NCBI RefSeq assembly: GCF_029542785.1
Contig: NC_083370.1
Location: 2,044,001-2,108,000 of the forward strand
Origin: Malassezia japonica
Lineage: Eukaryota > Basidiomycota > Malasseziomycetes > Malasseziales > Malasseziaceae
Reading direction: 5' to 3'
Length of the DNA stretch: 64,000 nt
A program made the position numbers and the translations under genes. Shown here piece by piece: positions 8,800 through 19,282 of the stretch (position 1 is its first letter; every line of letters starts with the position of its first letter). The notes beneath the pieces are model-generated. The model was not told where the DNA came from. It worked only from the letters and a program-made list of their open reading frames with translations, and searched no databases.

Positions 8800-10419
8800 A
8801 TGATCACCCAAAAGGCATGGTTGTTCCTCGTGCTCCTAGGCCTTGTTAGTGTGGTGGCGTCTGAAAGCAATGACTTGAGCCGGCTGAAGGTTGCGCACCC
8901 GGGCCAGAACCAACCCGCTCTGGCTCGACGTCAATATCCTATGGATCAGCAAAACCAGATTGCCGCTCAGTCACTGAACGATCCTGTTGGTGCCATCAAT
9001 ACTGTTAAGAATATGCCCAATTTCAACCAAAATAACCCAACGTTCGCTCAACAAGCCAATGGTTTGTTGGTGCAAAGCTCGGATGGTGACGAAGCACAAG
9101 TCCCGTGGTTTGATGATGGCAACTTTGGGTTTAACCAGACCCCTACTGTGCCCCAAGGGCCGAATGGTGCATGGAGTTGGCTGCCTGGTGATTTTGCCGG
9201 CTTTACTATGAAAACGGATTTGGTCGTTTCGAATCAGACGATTAACGATACGACCCAGATGCCTGTCCAGCCGTACTATGTGTCAACTAACGTTGATCCG
9301 AAAACAGTGCGCCGTGTGGTTATTTGCTTCCCAGGAAAGCAACGTGACTCGTGGAAGTATGCCACGATGTTTAACAATGCTTTGAACTATGTGTACAGCA
9401 ATCAGTCCTATGGCATCAAGCAAGGCGACGTGATGATTATTGCTCCAACTATTCTCAACATGGATGATCTGTGGGCAGGTGGTGTCGAAGGGAATTGGCT
9501 CGCCTACGACAAGTCCGTTTGGCAGATGGGCGGTGTTTCGCACTTCCCGCCGCTGAAAAAATCCGTGACGTTTTATTCGGCTGTCGACAAGATCATTAAA
9601 ATGGTCATGAACCAGACAAATTTCCCTCAAGTGAATCAGGTTGTTGTCGCTGGCCACTCGATGGGCGGTCAAGCCACGCAGCGTTATGCCCTGCTCAAGG
9701 CGGACAAGAAGTACGACGCAAATATCAAGTACTGGGTCGGTAACCCTGGTTCGTGGGCGTGGCTCCAAAATGGTTCCCGTCCGGTACAGCAACCCGGTAC
9801 TCAATGCAACCCGGCATCAGAAATTGACAACTGGCCGTACGGCGTGGGTAACTTGTCGAGTATCCCGAAGTATGCTCGCAAGAACATGACACAGGACTCG
9901 AACTACTATATCCAACGCTACCTCAAGCGGTACGTGCATTATGGCTTGGCACTCCTGGATAATGGTGCGGGTGATACGCATTGCCAAGCCCAATACCAAG
10001 GTGCGAGCCATTTGGAGCGCGGTACCAACTTTGTCGACTATCTGACCAAAATCAACAACGGTCAGTGGCCTGCAAATCACAACCTCTCTTATGTTGCTGG
10101 TGTCTCGCACCAAGACTACCCTATGATTGCTGCGACGCAGTCTTTGGACTTTATCTTTGGCCCTGACATTAACGTGCCGCGCACCGACACGTATGGGCTG
10201 CCGAAGAACAAGACGCACAGCCCCCATCGCCCAGCGAAGGGTCCGCCGATGAGTTCGTCCAGGCTCAACCTGTTCCGCATCGTGGCGTGGGTGATCCTGG
10301 CTGCGATTATTGTCGCGCTGATCGTTGGGTTCTTCGTCTTTGACCGCGTGTTCACGCCCAATACAAACGACTGGGATCGTGATTACTGGGAGTCTGACTT
10401 TAAGCGGCGGCTGTTGTAA
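8800..10419 (+). CDS. Alpha/beta hydrolase, tandem copy 3, with C-terminal membrane anchor
   Basis: A 539-residue intronless ORF. It has a signal peptide (MITQKAWLFLVLLGLVSVVA), an ARRQYP propeptide site near residue 44, the nucleophile motif GHSMGGQ near base 9655, LLDNGAGDTHCQ near 9955 and GVSHQDYPMIAA near 10108. Unlike copies 1 and 2 it continues about 95 residues past the catalytic domain: a Pro/Lys/Ser-rich linker, one strongly hydrophobic helix (IVAWVILAAIIVALIVGFFV near bases 10279-10340) and a short polar tail ending FKRRLL. That predicts a type I membrane protein with the enzyme outside. The substrate is unknown. Confidence 0.87.
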   Translation: MITQKAWLFLVLLGLVSVVASESNDLSRLKVAHPGQNQPALARRQYPMDQQNQIAAQSLNDPVGAINTVKNMPNFNQNNPTFAQQANGLLVQSSDGDEAQVPWFDDGNFGFNQTPTVPQGPNGAWSWLPGDFAGFTMKTDLVVSNQTINDTTQMPVQPYYVSTNVDPKTVRRVVICFPGKQRDSWKYATMFNNALNYVYSNQSYGIKQGDVMIIAPTILNMDDLWAGGVEGNWLAYDKSVWQMGGVSHFPPLKKSVTFYSAVDKIIKMVMNQTNFPQVNQVVVAGHSMGGQATQRYALLKADKKYDANIKYWVGNPGSWAWLQNGSRPVQQPGTQCNPASEIDNWPYGVGNLSSIPKYARKNMTQDSNYYIQRYLKRYVHYGLALLDNGAGDTHCQAQYQGASHLERGTNFVDYLTKINNGQWPANHNLSYVAGVSHQDYPMIAATQSLDFIFGPDINVPRTDTYGLPKNKTHSPHRPAKGPPMSSSRLNLFRIVAWVILAAIIVALIVGFFVFDRVFTPNTNDWDRDYWESDFKRRLL

Positions 10420-10512
10420 TGGGCCTATGCTCTCCATTCTGTTCCCAGCAGACTATTTTATGGCGATAGAAAATGTAAATGTACTCCTGCATAAGACCAT
10501 ACTCGCATCCTA

Positions 10513-11053
10513 TTAAGCAGTCTCCTGTAGTTGCAGACGCATCGCCAGCGCGTTTTCGCCGTCGGCGTAGTATTTGTGCTCCACGCCGTGGATCTGGAAT
10601 CCGAGCGTCTCGTGGTACAAAGCAATCGCCGCACGGTTCGTCTCGCGCACATGCAGCGAGACATATTGCGCGTTGAACGTGTCGCGCATCGCGGTTTGGC
10701 TCAATGTCATGAGCTTATTCGCCAGCCCCAGGCGGCGGTGTGACCGGAGTACCGAGATGCTGGTAACGTGGCCGTTTGGGATGCCGTCGGCCGGATCCTC
10801 GTCCCTGGTGTGAGTCGCGTCACATACATCTTGCCGAGGATGTACCCCACAATCTTCCCCTTTTCGTCTTCCGCGACGTACGACAGCTGGGGCCACGACA
10901 AGGCGTGGTAAAAGTCTGCGTGAGTCGCGCCACGTACAGTATCGCATCGTATAGTTTTCCGGGAGATTATGCAGGTTGCAATTCTGCATCCCCATAAGGT
11001 CGTCGACCTGTCGTTAGGCCATCGGTACCTACCGTCGCCTGGCGTATGTTCAT
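10513..11053 (-). CDS. NAA10: N-terminal acetyltransferase NatA catalytic subunit Naa10
   Basis: Catalytic subunit of NatA, which acetylates nascent N-termini at the ribosome. Four exons were reconstructed on the minus strand: 11033-11053, 10938-11007, 10828-10915 and 10513-10804. The spliced start [25 protein letters not shown] matches the family closely. The GNAT core follows ([18 protein letters not shown], then [13 protein letters not shown], the acetyl-CoA loop) and the end [16 protein letters not shown] is typical. The first exon codes only seven residues. Introns are 25, 22 and 23 nt. The length (about 155 aa) is at the short end of the family because no long charged tail is present. 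The downstream gene SEC14 is divergent, with 220 bases between starts. Confidence 0.95.
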
Positions 11054-11273
11054 CGTCGCGTCGTGCAGGGGAAGCGAGCCTTCGGGTCAAGTCACGTGGC
11101 AGCCCCCGGGCGTCGCAAGAAAGGCCGAGCGTCCGCGTGTTGTTGACGACGGCGACGAGTGTGGCGAGACTTGACTGCTTCGACGCTCCGTTGTACTGGT
11201 GATTAATTTGGCGTGTGTAACAGATACACACATTTTGTTTGGTGAATTCGTGGCGTAATCGACGTTTTGTTCT

Positions 11274-12665
11274 ATGTTCCGCTTTAAGCACAAGAATCAC
11301 GAGGACAAGATGGCATCGGGACACACTTCTCAGCAGCCGACCGGCACCAAGCCGGGCAGCCCTGGTAACCTGAACCCTGGACAGCAGCACATGCTGGACA
11401 AGTTCCGCAAGAGCATCCAGGACAAGGGCATCTTTGCGCCCGACCGTCATGACGACGCGTGCTGTACGTGCATCCGCTAACGCAGTGTGCCGCTTCCTGC
11501 GTGCCCGTAAGTGGGACCTTGCTGCGACCGAGTCCATGTTCATCGAGGCCGAGACGTGGCGCAAGGAGAACAAGGTCGACGAGCTTTACGCCGAGTTTAC
11601 CTTCCCCGAGAAGGAGGCGGTGAGCAAGCTCTACCCCAAATTCTACCACAAGACCGACAAGGAGGGTCGCCCTGTGTACATTGAGCAGCTCGGCAACCTC
11701 AACATCAAGAAGCTATTTGAGGTGTATGTGTCGTGTGCCGTTCGCTGACCGCAGCACCACGCCCGAGCGCCTGATCCAGCAGCTGATTGTCGAGTATGAG
11801 CGCTTCCAGCGCGAGCGTCTTCCGGTCTGCTCGGAGGTCAGCGGTCATCTGATCGAAACGAGCTGCACAATCATGGACCTGAAGAACGTCGGCGTGAGCC
11901 AGTTCTGGAAGGTGTCGTCCTATGTGCAGCAGGCGAGCAGGATTGGCCAGTACTACTACCCCGAGACGATGGGTACGTCGCACGACTAACGCAGGCCGCT
12001 TCTACATCATCAACGCTCCCTACATTTTCACCACCGTCTGGTCGGTGGTCAAGGGCTGGCTCGACCCCGTTACCACGGAAAAGATCCAGATCATCGGCTC
12101 GAACTCGGTCGCGGAGCTCGGCAAGCAGATCCCGCTCGAAAACCTTCCTTCGCTGGTCGGCGGCAAGTGCGAATGCCCGGGCGGCTGTGCCATGTCGGAC
12201 GCCGGCCCATGGAAGACGCCCGAGGGTGAGGAGATCATCAAGAAGGTCCAGGAGCAGAAGGCGCAGCTCAAGCGCGAGTACAACCAGGAGGGCGCCGGCT
12301 CGGTCGAGGCGCCCAACACGGCCCCGGGTCTGCCGGAGAGTGCCGGCGAGCAGGGCGCCGTGGCTGGCGGCGCGGCTGCCGGCGGCGTTGCTGCGGGTGC
12401 CGCGGCGGGCGCTGCTACGGCTCCGGAGGCCTCAGGCGACTCGGCTGCCACGAAGCAGCTCGAGACGGAGGCCCAAGAGCCCGAGACGGTGGTCCCGGTC
12501 TCGGCGGCGTCGGGCGCCGAGTCCGCCCCTGCGCCGGCCGCCGAGGGCCTCGCGCCCCCCCTGGCCCACACCGCAGACCTTGCCGTGCCTGTGCAGGACA
12601 GCGAGGCCCTCCAGCTCCAGAGCCCCAGTAATGGCGAACTGGCGCCTCCGATTTCACAGTCTTGA
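11274..12665 (+). CDS. SEC14: Sec14-like phosphatidylinositol/phosphatidylcholine transfer protein
   Basis: Lipid-transfer protein linking phospholipid metabolism to Golgi secretion. Exons: 11274-11463, 11486-11723, 11755-11972 and 11995-12665. The CRAL-TRIO N region ([18 protein letters not shown]) is followed by the lipid-binding lobe ([40 protein letters not shown]) and the signature [18 protein letters not shown], all as in Sec14. After the domain there is an extra Ala/Glu/Pro-rich tail of about 130 residues that is unlike yeast Sec14 and probably disordered. The introns are 22, 31 and 22 nt and are needed to join the frames. The function is secure; the tail is lineage-specific. Confidence 0.93.
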
Positions 12666-12766
12666 TCACCATAATGCTTCCCTGCTTGTAGTACGCACGG
12701 CCCGCGTGGTGCGGAGAATTGTATCGGGCGATCGGGTCTCTCTCACGCCGTGGAAACGCCACTGGG

Positions 12767-14268
12767 ATGCACTGGCGCGTGGGTGTGCTCTGCGCCGTAG
12801 CGCTGTGCCTCGTCGCGGTTCTGCGGGTAGCCGCGAGCGACCTGGATGCGAGTGGCATGTACGAGCAGCTGTCCGTGTACGGCTATAGTGGCTCGCTGGT
12901 ATCGGACGACAAGAGTGCCCTGGGTACGTGCCTCGGCTGACGCAGAAGAAGAGCCGAATCCGCGGACGCAGTGGCCTGGAAACAAGATCGTGGTGCTGGT
13001 AGGTTATTTTTTCTTATGCAGAGCGCGGACACGTCGTACCTTACGCGCCCTGCTGCGTTCGGGCCGGACAAGACCGACGACGACGGCCTGTGGGGCCGCC
13101 TTTTGCCCATCCGCCTCTTTTACGGGACGCCTGACGCGGACGGCGTCACGCCGAACACGGGATGCCTGAGCGACAAGGCGCGTGGCGAGTCTTTGGGCCT
13201 GCGGGGACAGGTCCAGCACCTGCTGGGCGACCGCAAGCGGCGCCCGCCCAAGAACTGGATTGCGCTGGTCGAGCGCGGGGGCGACTGCACCTTTACGGAA
13301 AAGGTGCGCCTCGCGCAAGGCCTCGGCGCAATTGCCGTGATTGTCGGCGACGCCAAGTACGACGAAGACTCGGCGATCCAGCGGCTCGTGAACCTGCGCG
13401 ACATTCCGTGGGACAGCGATGACCTCGATCAGGGCGAGACGCGTCCGATTACCATGTTCCCTGACGGGGACGCAGACGATATCGTCATCCCCTCCTGCTT
13501 TGTGATCCGCAGCAGCTACTTGGAGCTCCTGGAGCTCGTTCACGAGTCGCTCACGCAGCCATCAGGCCTGCTGCGCCGCAACGAAGAAGGCCTCGAAGTC
13601 GGCCTCTTTCTGGACCGGTCGCTGCCGGACCTGTCCGCGCTGGACCTCGGCATGCTCCTCCTCTTTTTGCCGTCGATCTTTACTGTGGTCTTTATTGTGG
13701 TGCAGCACGTGAAAGGGATCGTGAAGCGCTTCCGTGAACGTGCCTCGCTCCGGGCCGTGCGCAATCTGCCGTGCTACGCGTGGCATGCCGACCGGCCGTG
13801 GGAACGTGTCGAGATCGCCGATGAGCCGCCGACAAAAGGCGCCGGAATCCAGGTGTACATCTCCTACTACCTGTCTCGCGCGATGCACTGGGCCATGGCG
13901 CGCTTGCCCGGCCAGCGCTTTGCGTACGCGCCTGTGCCGGAGCAGCCGTCGGCCGTGGCGCTCGAAGAGCAGCCCGAAGGCAGCGCCGAGCACGCCCCTC
14001 TCCCCGTGAATACCGCCCCCGCTCCGCCTGGCGTGTCTGCTGCGCTGGATGTGCGCCGCTATGCACAGGACGTGTGCCCGATTTGCCTCTCCGAGTTCCT
14101 CGAAGGGTACGTGTTTCTGCTCACCCAGCGACCGCGTGCGTGTCCTGCCCTGTGGCCACGTCTTTCATCAAGACGAAATGTACGTCTCTCTACTGACCCA
14201 GCGATGATTGGCTCACGGGTACACGCCGCTTGTGCCCTACCTGCAAGCGTGATATTCTTGCCCTGTAA
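12767..14268 (+). CDS. PA-TM-RING E3 ubiquitin ligase
   Basis: Exons: 12767-12923, 12946-12998, 13022-14106, 14129-14179 and 14202-14268. The order is signal peptide (MHWRVGVLCAVALCLVAVL), a luminal PA domain (NWIALVERGGDCTFTEKVRL, then GAIAVIVGDA), one transmembrane helix (MLLLFLPSIFTVVFIVV near base 13660), a cytosolic region, and a C-terminal RING-H2 built from CPICLSEF, CGHVFHQ-DE and CPTCKRDIL, which ends the protein. This is the layout of RNF13/GRAIL-type ligases of the endosomal and vacuolar membranes. The RING is spread over three exons, so both 22-nt introns must be removed to restore C-x-H and C-x2-C spacing. The start was chosen at the ATG before the hydrophobic leader; an in-frame TTG upstream was ignored. 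Confidence 0.9.
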
Positions 14269-14332
14269 TCTTATAGCTCCGCCGTGGTCCGTCCGCGGCC
14301 TCCACAAATAGGGTTCGGGTGCACGGGACGCC

Positions 14333-16016
14333 ATGCGCTTTGGTCTTCCAACCCCCCGGTTCCTGTCTCGTGTGGCGTTTCCTCGACTGACGATGGTGTC
14401 TGCTGGAAGCGAGAATCCTACGTTTACTGCGACGCGCACCTTTGCGCACATGCCGAAAGGCGTCGTGAAAGGCGGCAAGGAGGAGCTCAAGGTAGGTTTC
14501 CGCCCTGACGCAGCTCAACTACCCCGCGCTGCTGCATGACAAGTCGTACATCAATGGCAAGTGGGTCGATGCCAAGAGTGGCAAGACGCAGCCCGTGTAC
14601 AGTACGTCGCTCGACTGACCCAGACAAGGCGACGCAGCAAGAGATCCGCACGATCCCCGACCAGGGCAAGGCGGACACGGAAGAGGCGATCGACGCCGCG
14701 TACGCTGCCTTTGCTACGTGGTCGAAGCGCACGCCGAAAGAGCGCCATGATCTTCTCATGGAACTCTACCGCAAGCTCCAGGAGCACGCCGATGACCTCG
14801 CGCACATCATTGTCGCCGAGAACGGCAAGTCGCTGGCGGATGCCAAGGCCGAGGTGGCGTACAGCAACTCGTTCGTCGAGTGGTTCGCAGAAGAGGCGCT
14901 GCGTGTGTACGGCCGCACGGTCCCCTCGCCAGTGGGCAGCGTGCGCAACGTCGTGATCCGCCAGCCGGTCGGTGTCGCGGGCCTGATTGCGCCGTGGAAC
15001 TTCCCCCTGGGCATGATCACCCGCAAGGTCGGCCCCGCGCTTGCTGCCGGCTGCACGGTGGTGATCAAGGCCCCTCATGAGGCTCCTTTTAGCGCGTTTG
15101 CCCTCGCGCAGCTCGCCGAAGAGGTCGGCATCCCCGCCGGTGTCCTCAACGTGCTCGTCTCGGCGCGTGGCGAGAACGAGTCGCAGATGGGCCTGACGCT
15201 GTGCGAGAGCCCCAAGGTGCGCAAGATCTCCTTCACCGGAAGCACGCGTGTCGGCAAGCTGCTCATGGGCCAGAGCGCGAACACGCTCAAGAAGCTGTCG
15301 ATGGAGCTCGGCGGCAACGCGCCGTTTATCGTCTTTGACGACGCGGACGTGAGCCTCGCGGTGGACAATGCGATTGCGTGCAAGTTCCGTGGCGGCGGCC
15401 AGACGTGTATCTCGGCGAACCGCATCTATGTGCAGGATGCCGTCTTTGACAAGTTCTCCAAGGCCCTCGCTGCCAAGGTCGCCGACTTCAAGGTCGGCTA
15501 CGGCATGGACAAGGACGTGCGTATCGGGCCGTTGGTCAACGAGGCGGGCCAGAAAAAGGTCAGCGAGCACGTTGCCAAGATCAAAGAGGCCGGCGGCGAG
15601 ATCCTCGTCGGTGGTGAGAAGGGCGAGGGCCTCTTTTTCGAGCCTACGGTCGCGGTCGCCCCGCAAGGCAAGCACATGGTACGTTTGCATTTCTGACACA
15701 GCCTACGGACGACGAAGAAACCTTTGGCCCCCTCGCTGTGCTCTACCGCTTCTCGACCGAGGACGAAGTGCTGGAGCACGCGAACGACGCGTCGGTCGGC
15801 CTCGCAGGCTACTTCTTCAGCAAGGACGTGACGCGCTGCTTCCGTGTCGGCGAGGCGCTGCAAGTCGGCATGATCGGCATCAACACCGGCATGATCTCGC
15901 AAAACACGATCCCCTTTGGCGGTGTGAAGGAGAGCGGCTTTGGCCGCGAGGGCGGCCCGACAGGTATCAACGAGTACCTCGTCGAAAAGGCGCTCGTCTT
16001 TGGCGACATCCAATAA
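14333..16016 (+). CDS. UGA2: Succinate-semialdehyde dehydrogenase
   Basis: NAD(P)-dependent oxidation of succinate semialdehyde to succinate, the last step of the GABA shunt. Exons: 14333-14491, 14514-14601, 14624-15678 and 15702-16016. The aldehyde dehydrogenase signatures are in place: the cofactor-binding APWNFPLGMI, SFTGSTRVGK, the general base in MELGGNAPFI, the catalytic Cys in GGGQTCISANR, and the C-terminal IPFGGVKESGFGREGG. The N-terminus (MRFGLPTPRFLSRVAFPRL) is Arg-rich with no acidic residue, so a mitochondrial presequence is likely. Introns are 22, 22 and 23 nt. The specificity assignment is from overall similarity to SSADH; other ALDH substrates cannot be excluded. Confidence 0.92.
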
Positions 16017-16182
16017 GCGTAGCGCCTATGCCGATCCATATTTCCCCACACCCAAAAAAAAAAGACTTGCAGTATGGCCAATGCGGCCGCATATGCAAGG
16101 CGCGCCGTGCGCCGACCCCTTTTTGGTCACGTGATGCGGAGACCTGCACATCGCTGCGGTCGCCTCTCGCGGCCTTCTGACG

Positions 16183-19100
16183 ATGACGGCTCCTGTCGCG
16201 CCGGTCGATCCGTACAGACGGCCAGGAGCTCACACTGGCTCTGGCGAAAAGATATCCCGGTGGATGGACGACGTGAGTGGGAGTAGGTCCGCGACGCCCA
16301 CGTGGTTCAGCGGTTTCGACGAAGAAGCACCACCTGCGAATACGCGCCCACTGCGCTCGCATGTACCGCGCATGCAGGGTGCGCCGAAATCGATGGACTC
16401 GCCAGCGATGGATATATACGACGAGTTCAGTGCGCGGTACCGACCCGAGGCGATCGTGTCGCCGCCGACGAACCCCGCAGCGCTCGTCCAGGACTCGGTC
16501 CAGGGCCGAGGCGTGCCGTTGACGCGCCCGCGCCCAGGGCCGGTGCCGGTGCCGGTGCGCCCGGGCGACGTTGTGCAGCAGGCGCAGGGAAACTATCTGC
16601 CCAAGTATACCAAGGCATCGCCGAGCCGCATGCAGCAGCCGGTGTTTGACCCGATGTTTTCACCGAGCGCAAGCGCGCATACCTCGCCACGCAAGACAGC
16701 GCGCGAAGAGCACGACGAGCGTGTGCTGTCGGCGGTGAAGCGCTTCGACGCGCTTGCAATGCCGGACGACGACGAGCGCCCGGAATCGCCGACGCCCAAG
16801 GCGTACATGCAGAGTCCTCCGCTCGCGCCAGAGGAAGAAGATTCGAGTGACATGCTGACCCCCGTGCAAGAGGCGGTCTATGCACAGTTCTCCGGCGCGG
16901 ACCTCGACGACCACGAATGTATGCCCGACATTCAGGCTGCCTTTGTCTCGGTCGCGATGCTCGCTAGTGCGCAGGTGCCGGGCGGACCGAAAGCACAGTG
17001 CTCCGTGTACTTTGGCGCAGACCACCCCGATAACAAGGTCGAGCTACTCGACACAAAAGAGCTTACGCCGGCCACCGCGAAACGCACGCCGCTCACGGCT
17101 GCCGCGGTGGTACGCCGTGCAGAGCTGAATGGCGTGATCCGTGCACTGCGTCTTCTCCTCCTACAGCCGCTGCGCCGCAAGTGCGTGCACGTATGTGTGA
17201 GCAGCGCGTACGTCGCCAAGGCATGGGGGACATGGATCCCCGACTGGGAGACGAATGGATGGCCGGGCGACGAGCCCGAAGCGCGGCCCGGGTCGCGCAC
17301 CATGCTGCGCCAGAACTCGAGCTCGCAGGGCTCGCGCGTGCACACGCCCAATGGCACGTACCTCGACACGGACAACTCGCCGGTGCAGCGCTCGCCACTC
17401 TCGCGTTCGCCACGCAATGACCCCTACCTCGACGACCGCTCGGAAATCCGGAGCATGCAGGCGCAGCGTGCGGTGCCGTCGCTCCGCGGCGCCGAACTCC
17501 TGAGCACGCCCAAGCGCTCGGCCCTCCGCACGCCCCGCCACCCTGCCGAGAGCGAGTCTTCTTCCGCAGAGAGCCCGCTCGCGCCAGAGTCGGCGTCGCC
17601 AAACAGCTCGAGCCGCTCGCGCAAGCGCCGCCTTGTCGACGAGGACCTGCTCAAGGAGCTCGCAGCGCTCCGCGCACAACACGCCGAGGCCGACTACCGC
17701 GGCGGCGCGCGTATCCATCTCTACTTGATTGAGCGCACACACAACCCGGCGGCCATCGCACTGCATGACACGCCGACGATGCAGCGCATTCAGCGCCCTT
17801 CGTCGCGCTCGTCCGTTCGTTCCAACACGACGCCGCTGCGTCCCCGCCGCTCGGAGCCGAACCTCGCGCAGCATGCGCGCTCCCCGGCAGAGAGCGTGCG
17901 CTCCCCGGCGATGGAGAGCGTGAAGTCGCCCGCGCTCGATGCGCCCCGCAGCCGCAGCCGTGGGTCGGCGCGCGGCGATGCGTCGCCACTGCCAAAAGCA
18001 CGCTCGCCGATCTGGCAGGCGCTGCCGCCCGGCGCGACATTCGGCACGCCGGTCTACTCGGAGCACTCGCCGAACTCGCCGGCAGCCGACCGCTTCGAGC
18101 GGCCCGAGTCTGTGCAAGGGCGCGCGCGCCGTCCTCGTCGGCGCCAGGGGTCGGTGCAGGCCGGCGATGCGCAAGAGCCCAAGGCGGACGCCGCGGCCGC
18201 GCCGTCAGCACTGCCCGCAGCGCAAGCGCAAGCGCAAGCACCACCGCAAGCACCTGCGCAAGCGCCGTCTGCGGCGTCCGAGTCCTCCGACTCCTCCGAA
18301 CCAAAAGCGCTTACGATGGAGGCGCTGCAGGAGCACAACCGCCGCACCGGCACGGGCAAGTCGTCGCGCTTCCCCGGCCGCCGTGCAATGAGCACCAAGT
18401 CTGGCGCACGTTCCGAGAGCGGCTTCTCGATCATTTCGCGCCTCACCTCGAAAATGTTCCGCAAGCACGACGCGGCCGGCAATGCGACGACGATGCCAAC
18501 CGAGCAAGTGTCGGAACAAGCTACGCCGGTCGTGCCTGCTCCCCAGATCCCCGATGCGCCGACGCCGCGCGCGGCGCCCGCCTCGGTGCCCGTCATGCAG
18601 CCTGCGCCCCAAGTGTATACCTCTCCCCGCCCTTCTGCGCATGTTGCGGCGCCCGATGCGACCAAGGCCCCCGCTGCGGCGCCCCAAGCGCCGGTGCGCC
18701 CCAACGACAATGCGCTCGGGATTGTGCTAAAGAACACGCCCGACACGTCGCGTGCGCCGTCCGTGCTCGCCGAAGCACCGAGCCCCCGCCCCAGCGAGGC
18801 GCCGAGCACGCGCCCCGTCCGCCGGCGCATGCCGCGGTCTGCGCCCTCCTCGACGTCGCACCCTGATCTGCGCAAGAGTGCCCAAGCCCAGGCCGCGCCT
18901 GCGCTCCCCACCGAGTTTACGTGGGATGCCCCCGTGCCGGCGACGCGGTCGCCACGCGTCGCCGCGCCGCGTGTCGCCTCGCCCGCCCACATGTCGCGCG
19001 GCACCGCGTGGCTCGCGAGCGAGGCGCAGTTTGCGCCGACGCCGGTGCATCCTGCCGACCGAGTCCGCCGCGCGCCCGAGCCTGTGGACGACGGATTCGG

Positions 19101-19221
19101 GAGCTCGGCGGCGCTGCCCAACTCTTCGCCGTACGCGCGCCGCACCGCGCGGCACGGCGCGACGTCGTACTCTGCCCGCGGCGCCCAGTTCGTAGCGGAT
19201 TCCGCGTCCGAGTCTGAGTAG
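16183..19221 (+). CDS. Large disordered Ala/Pro/Ser protein with a degenerate RNase H-like fold
   Basis: A single intronless ORF of 1012 residues. Most of it is low-complexity Ala/Pro/Ser/Arg with many SP and TP sites. Inside residues roughly 270-525 I see the skeleton of an RNase HI fold: a strand near CSVYFGADHPDN (272), RRAELNGVIRALRLL (about 310), VHVCVSSAYVAKAW (about 334), the hallmark WIPDWETNGW (about 350), then after an insertion of about 120 disordered residues DEDLLKELAAL (about 485) and IERTHNPAAIALHD (about 518). The RAEL glutamate is kept, but the first Asp, the T-D-S Asp (here S-S) and the N-x-x-A-D Asp (here N-P-A-A-I) are absent. An active nuclease is therefore unlikely. The function is unknown; a nucleic-acid-binding scaffold is one guess. 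Confidence 0.75.
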   Translation: MTAPVAPVDPYRRPGAHTGSGEKISRWMDDVSGSRSATPTWFSGFDEEAPPANTRPLRSHVPRMQGAPKSMDSPAMDIYDEFSARYRPEAIVSPPTNPAALVQDSVQGRGVPLTRPRPGPVPVPVRPGDVVQQAQGNYLPKYTKASPSRMQQPVFDPMFSPSASAHTSPRKTAREEHDERVLSAVKRFDALAMPDDDERPESPTPKAYMQSPPLAPEEEDSSDMLTPVQEAVYAQFSGADLDDHECMPDIQAAFVSVAMLASAQVPGGPKAQCSVYFGADHPDNKVELLDTKELTPATAKRTPLTAAAVVRRAELNGVIRALRLLLLQPLRRKCVHVCVSSAYVAKAWGTWIPDWETNGWPGDEPEARPGSRTMLRQNSSSQGSRVHTPNGTYLDTDNSPVQRSPLSRSPRNDPYLDDRSEIRSMQAQRAVPSLRGAELLSTPKRSALRTPRHPAESESSSAESPLAPESASPNSSSRSRKRRLVDEDLLKELAALRAQHAEADYRGGARIHLYLIERTHNPAAIALHDTPTMQRIQRPSSRSSVRSNTTPLRPRRSEPNLAQHARSPAESVRSPAMESVKSPALDAPRSRSRGSARGDASPLPKARSPIWQALPPGATFGTPVYSEHSPNSPAADRFERPESVQGRARRPRRRQGSVQAGDAQEPKADAAAAPSALPAAQAQAQAPPQAPAQAPSAASESSDSSEPKALTMEALQEHNRRTGTGKSSRFPGRRAMSTKSGARSESGFSIISRLTSKMFRKHDAAGNATTMPTEQVSEQATPVVPAPQIPDAPTPRAAPASVPVMQPAPQVYTSPRPSAHVAAPDATKAPAAAPQAPVRPNDNALGIVLKNTPDTSRAPSVLAEAPSPRPSEAPSTRPVRRRMPRSAPSSTSHPDLRKSAQAQAAPALPTEFTWDAPVPATRSPRVAAPRVASPAHMSRGTAWLASEAQFAPTPVHPADRVRRAPEPVDDGFGSSAALPNSSPYARRTARHGATSYSARGAQFVADSASESE
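18219..18267 (+). repeat. Short CAAGCG/CAAGCA tandem repeat in coding sequence
   Basis: A run of caagcg and caagca units encodes an alternating Gln-Ala-Pro stretch (QAQAQAQAPPQAPAQA) in the disordered C-terminal half of the RNase H-like gene. It is probably length-variable between strains. Confidence 0.7.
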
Positions 19222-19282
19222 TAGCCGATGTACCATACGCATGACTAATGCATTTCGCCGGCCGATTTTGACGCTGCCCACA

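Noticed and set aside
12187..12888. Arg/Pro-rich plus-strand frame overlapping the SEC14 tail and RING gene start
   Set aside because: Alternate frame of the Ala/Glu-rich SEC14 tail; no coherent start or domain.
17161..18174. Arg-rich open frames on the minus strand of the RNase H-like gene
   Set aside because: Low-complexity mirror images of Ala/Pro/Ser codons in GC-rich DNA.
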